From contig JALBUN010000018.1 in NCBI GenBank assembly GCA_025174535.1, forward strand, positions 1 to 64,000: a DNA stretch of 64,000 nt. The letters run 5' to 3'. Below the pieces are notes generated by a model. The model was not told the origin of the DNA, searched no databases, and saw only the letters and a list, made by a program, of their open reading frames with translations. The translations under genes were made by a program, and so were the position numbers. Below, one piece after another: positions 61,374 through 64,000 of the stretch (positions within the stretch are counted from its first letter, which is position 1; every line of letters starts with the position of its first letter). This stretch comes from Cantharellus purpuraceus (lineage: Eukaryota; Basidiomycota; Agaricomycetes; Cantharellales; Hydnaceae).

Positions 61374-61930
61374 AGGGTACCCAGACCAGGGGTGGGGCAT
61401 GGGGCATGGGGGGAAGATGTAGGGTGGGTGCATCAGGCTGTGATGGTGGGGAAGACATGGAGGTGGTGCTTGTCAGGAGGACATGGGGGAGGTGGCACAT
61501 TTGGTCCCCACCTGTTTCTCTGGTAATGTTGCAAATGTGAAGACAATGCCAAACCACTTGAAGTAGTTGTGCCATGGCAAATTCCAGTTGGTATCTTCAA
61601 CTCTGAGGGCACAGGTGGTCTCATACATCCAGGCACATGCAACATTTTCTGTCATATACCCATCCCCACCCAGAAGAATGAGCAGCAGACCTGTCTTGTG
61701 CAGGTGCTGCACACACGTCATGTGGCCCTCCATGGTAATATTGAAACAACCAAGCTCATCCTCAGCAAGTGAGTTAGCCCCACACTGCAGTACAATGACA
61801 GATGGTTGATACCACTCAAGAATGCCATCCACAACCTAGTGTGCCATCATAATTGGGGAAAGTTTAAAGAATATTTGATGCACAGGCTCAAACACACACT
61901 TGAGTGCATCTGAGTGGAGCATGACAAGGA
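61374..61930 (-). pseudogene. Class I histone deacetylase fragment (Rpd3/Hos2-like), degenerate
   Basis: Minus-strand sequence reads DALKCVFEP, a canonical intron of about 47 bp (61844-61890), then VVDGILEWYQPSVIVLQCG, NSLAEDELGCFNITMEGH, LILLGGDGYMTENVA and NYFKWFG, which is the C-terminal half of a class I HDAC. Family members read CGADSL (zinc-binding Asp) and GGGGYT..NVAR.WTYET; here CGANSL, GGDGYM, NVACAW and MYET appear. Each difference (Asp to Asn, Gly to Asp, Arg to Cys, Thr to Met) is explained by a C-to-T or G-to-A change. Loss of a zinc ligand means no deacetylase activity. The copia element lies against its 3' side. Confidence 0.82.
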
Positions 61931-62365
61931 CTTTTCCAGGCTGGAGGTGCTGGCTGTGGTTCCCAAGATGATGGCAAGTGTGCTGCAGTCAGTGCTGAGT
62001 GGGGGCTTTTATATGCCTCTGGAGGGGTGGGAGGTGTTGAGTGATATCATTCCACCAGCAGAGGAGGTGAGGGATGTGTTTGGGAGTCAGAGGAGTTGGT
62101 GCAGTGTTGGTATATGCACTTCTAAACTACTCCAAATAAAGACTATTATTTAGTAGTTCAAAGGTATTTCAAATGTTCTATTGAATGTACTTATATTTTG
62201 CATTTTTATGTATTTGAGCCCACAAGTATACACAATGGGTCAGTTGCTGATATAATATGTCATGTGACCTTGAAGAGCACTTGTGTGTGAGTGAATGACA
62301 TGCATATTACATAAGCACTTCAGCCAAAAGTAGCCACAGAAGGTTCTGACACTTTCCTGGACCTT
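61931..62365. other. Spacer with inverted repeats
   Basis: No gene seen. 62125-62131 (AACTACT) pairs with 62152-62158, enclosing AAATAA (62134-62139) with TTATTT (62146-62151). TAATATG-CATGT (62253-62265, one bulge) pairs with ACATGCATATTA (62298-62309). CACAAGT (62221-62227) pairs with ACTTGTG (62279-62285). Confidence 0.55.
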
Positions 62366-62740
62366 TGTTATGACTATATTCATTAATGCCTAGATCCCTG
62401 TTCGATCCACCCAGATCCCCATGCATATGAAATCTATACTCCATTTGGAAACCCTCACATCTCCATTAGTCTGTCCAATTGTCACCATTGATCTCACTCA
62501 TCCACCTCTGGTTCCAATTGATGCATCAGCACCACCATTTGAACCTGGACATCTGTGTTATGACTATATTCATTAATGCCCAGATCCCCATCTAACAGAT
62601 CCCCGTGCATATGAAATCTATACTCCATTTGGAAACCATAATGTCTCCATTTACCTGTCTGATTGTCACTGCCGATTTCACCCATCTGTCTCCGGTTCCG
62701 ATTGATGCATCACCATCACCATAGAAACCCAGACATCCAT
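62366..62740. repeat. Tandem duplication, about 190-bp unit, two diverged copies
   Basis: Both copies begin TGTTATGACTATATTC (62366 and 62556) and contain CATATGAAATCTATACTCC, CATTTGGAAACC and ATTGATGCATCA. They differ by point changes and small indels. Confidence 0.88.
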
Positions 62741-63022
62741 CCTCGTCGGCCTCAGAGACCCATCACCAGAGTAATTATTATTAGATTTCAAATGTGTATT
62801 TAAGCTGTCTGACTGGGGACTTCATCCCCAGTTTGAATATTGAATCACGCCTAGTTCCTAAGTCCAATCCTAACTATCTAAGTCGTACTCTGTCTCCGAA
62901 ATCTCGGACACCAGTATTAGTGAGGGTGCAGCACATAAGCTGAAGCCAAGTCCATTTCAACCCCCATGATGTACCTCCAACCCAATCTCCAACCCCCAAT
63001 CCAACCTAGTGCATAACAATCT
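62741..63022. other. Spacer before the hairpin chain
   Basis: No gene seen. CTGGGG/CCCCAG forms a 6-bp hairpin near 62813-62831, followed by TTTGAATATTGAATC. The last 80 bp are C/A-rich with AACCCAATC-type repeats. Confidence 0.5.
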
Positions 63023-64000
63023 GTAAGTACCCAAGATACTTACTTACTATAGGATATAGTTATATAGTTATAATTAATGTATGCAGCATTCCATTAAGGA
63101 ATGCTGTCTTCTTGGTAGATATATGCACCCATAGGGTGCATATGTATAGTTATTATGTAAGCCAGTGGACCCAAGTACACATGTGGGTCCACATATAGTA
63201 GACAGAACTTAGTTAACAACCACACTGTACAGCACATTGCACAACCAATATACTTGGTTGAGTTCTGTGTAACAGTGTGAACTAAGACACCCATTAACAG
63301 TTTTTTGAACTTCCAAAGGAAGAATCAATTGATTCTTCCTCATTATTGAAGTTTTCTAGTCAATACTAGAAAACTGGCTGTTGCTAGTGTACAGATGTAT
63401 ACCAACCTCCCCAGTCGCTCATATAAGTCAGCAACTAGTAGACTAACTTAGTTAGTCTACAAAGATAGAAGAAAGAAAGGAGTCATCATAGTGATGGCTC
63501 ACAGTAGAGTGAGTTGTGCTGGCAGTGCCCAGGACATCATAAATGATGAATGGTGGCACATAGCCAGCAGCAGAAGCTCCCATGAAGGGGAGCTAGACCC
63601 TAGAGAAGTCATAGGGACTTCTTGTGAGGAGGACTCTAGGAGAGAGTCATTGAGGTCATGAGACTGCACAGATGATTGCACAATAGATCATCTGTTGAAC
63701 AGGAAGCCCTCATTGAGTGGTTCTCTGATTAGAGAAGAAAGGAGGAGAGAGTCATTAACTGCCTCCAATGTTCTTAAAGGAAAGGAACATGCTCAATATA
63801 CGAGCACAAGTAGAAGTAGCAAGTAGCAATACTTCTACTAGGGAATTACACAGCATGGAGTGGGGTGAAACCCACAGGTCAATTGTGAGATTGACTGAAC
63901 AACTCATGCATAATCAACATGAGATGAAGAGCATTAGCAAAGCTAGTGCTCAGGCAGCCAAGATGGCTGCCAAAGCAGGACATGCTGCCATGTTATGCAC
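63023..64000. repeat. Chain of back-to-back hairpins, runs off the window
   Basis: Consecutive inverted repeats with short loops fill almost the whole kilobase. Examples (left arm / right arm): 63023-63029/63037-63043; 63084-63092/63098-63106; 63121-63130/63134-63143; 63165-63173/63184-63192; 63317-63340 (perfect 24-nt palindrome); 63351-63360/63365-63374; 63438-63447/63451-63460; 63575-63581/63588-63594; 63604-63610/63616-63622; 63632-63637/63643-63648; 63668-63676/63687-63695; 63721-63726/63731-63736; 63809-63818/63830-63839; 63878-63883/63890-63895; 63903-63908/63918-63923; 63929-63938/63942-63951 (one G-T pair); 63953-63960/63964-63971. The first part with CATATAAG near 63419 could be an LTR; the later part overlaps an open frame. 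Confidence 0.9.
63768..64000 (+). CDS. Open frame, 3' partial, unknown protein (possibly gag-like)
   Basis: ATG at 63768 begins MFLKERNMLNIRAQVEVASS; the frame stays open to the window end (77 codons). It becomes helical and polar, with LTEQLMHNQHEMKSISKASA and then an Ala-rich stretch. I recognise no family. Position downstream of an LTR-like stretch would fit the start of a retroelement gag, but this is inference. Its DNA is built of the hairpins listed for the region, so the coding reading may itself be incidental. A second short frame with an ATG at 63494 (MAHSRVSCAGSAQDIINDEW, 55 codons) precedes it. Confidence 0.35.
   Translation, partial: MFLKERNMLNIRAQVEVASSNTSTRELHSMEWGETHRSIVRLTEQLMHNQHEMKSISKASAQAAKMAAKAGHAAMLC

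Larger units (their letters stand above)
57111..61378 (+). mobile_element. Ty1/copia-type LTR retrotransposon, decayed, with 5-bp target duplication AGGGT
   Basis: The element is bounded by AGGGT at 57111-57115 and 61374-61378, LTRs starting TGTTGG and ending CAACA, and has internal order gag, protease, integrase, reverse transcriptase, RNase H (integrase before RT, which defines copia). GGTTATGGGC right after the 5' LTR resembles the half-tRNA-iMet primer site of Ty5/copia elements; a GAGGGGGAG purine tract sits directly before the 3' LTR. Coding is broken by in-frame stops near 57858, 58773, 59519 and 60878 and a frame change near 59785. Confidence 0.95.

Noticed and set aside
62395..62415. 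GTTCGATCC, which resembles a tRNA B box
   Set aside because: No A box, acceptor stem or anticodon arm can be built around it, and the site is changed in the second copy of the 190-bp repeat.
63009..64000. GTGCATAACA at 63009-63018 pairing with TGTTATGCAC at 63991-64000 as an outer closing stem
   Set aside because: A single 10-bp match over a kilobase is not far from chance, and the sequence beyond the window is unknown.

Overview
The window looks like nuclear DNA of a filamentous basidiomycete, probably Agaricomycotina. The genes carry many short GT..AG introns, often 45-70 bp, and split into small exons. The recognisable proteins have a basidiomycete flavour: a PhoD-like phosphatase ending in a Pro tail, a seven-helix receptor-like protein, a CsbD-like protein and a Ser/Ala-rich secreted protein. 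A tract of ten CCCTAA units shows the TTAGGG-type telomere used by this group. I cannot name the genus.

Layout. (1) 1-22.5 kb is a compact housekeeping block: a COMPASS subunit of the Bre2/Ash2 family (+, 5' end outside the window), a PhoD-like phosphatase (-), cyclase-associated protein CAP/Srv2 (-), the mitochondrial F1-ATPase assembly factor ATP12 (-), mismatch-repair MSH3 (+), POL5/MYBBP1A (-) and the RecQ4-like helicase HRQ1 (-). HRQ1 is cut inside an intron by the telomere tract at 22.53 kb. (2) 22.6-33 kb reads like a subtelomere. It holds successive tandem repeats (50-bp, 12-bp, 53-bp, 5/10-bp and 12-bp units), a G-quadruplex candidate, a hairpin-rich LTR-like stretch, an almost perfect 89-nt palindrome and a degenerate array of exon-like repeats; no gene there is recognisable. 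(3) 33-55 kb is ordinary gene space: an SMP-domain lipid-transfer protein like NVJ2/TEX2, a 7TM protein, a CsbD-like stress protein, an acid sphingomyelinase, a small Cys-tailed protein, an epoxide hydrolase and a secreted protein of unknown function. (4) 55-64 kb is repeat-rich: LTR-like remnants, a decayed Ty1/copia element with a clean 5-bp target duplication, a histone-deacetylase fragment carrying apparent C:G to T:A changes, and a chain of back-to-back hairpins that runs to the window end.

The left block is mostly genome-maintenance and chromatin functions with no operon-like logic. Two arrangements may matter for expression: ATP12 and MSH3 are divergent with about 118 bp between start codons, and the MSH3 and POL5 coding ends overlap tail to tail by 6 bp. 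The best candidates for something undescribed are the hairpin chain at 62.1-64.0 kb (with a weaker relative at 26.2-27.8 kb) and the telomere tract lodged in HRQ1. An assembly join must be excluded first for the latter. Several genes need a frameshift to read through (Bre2 near 490, CAP near 6.96 kb, the 7TM gene near 39.6 kb), so residual long-read indel errors are also possible.
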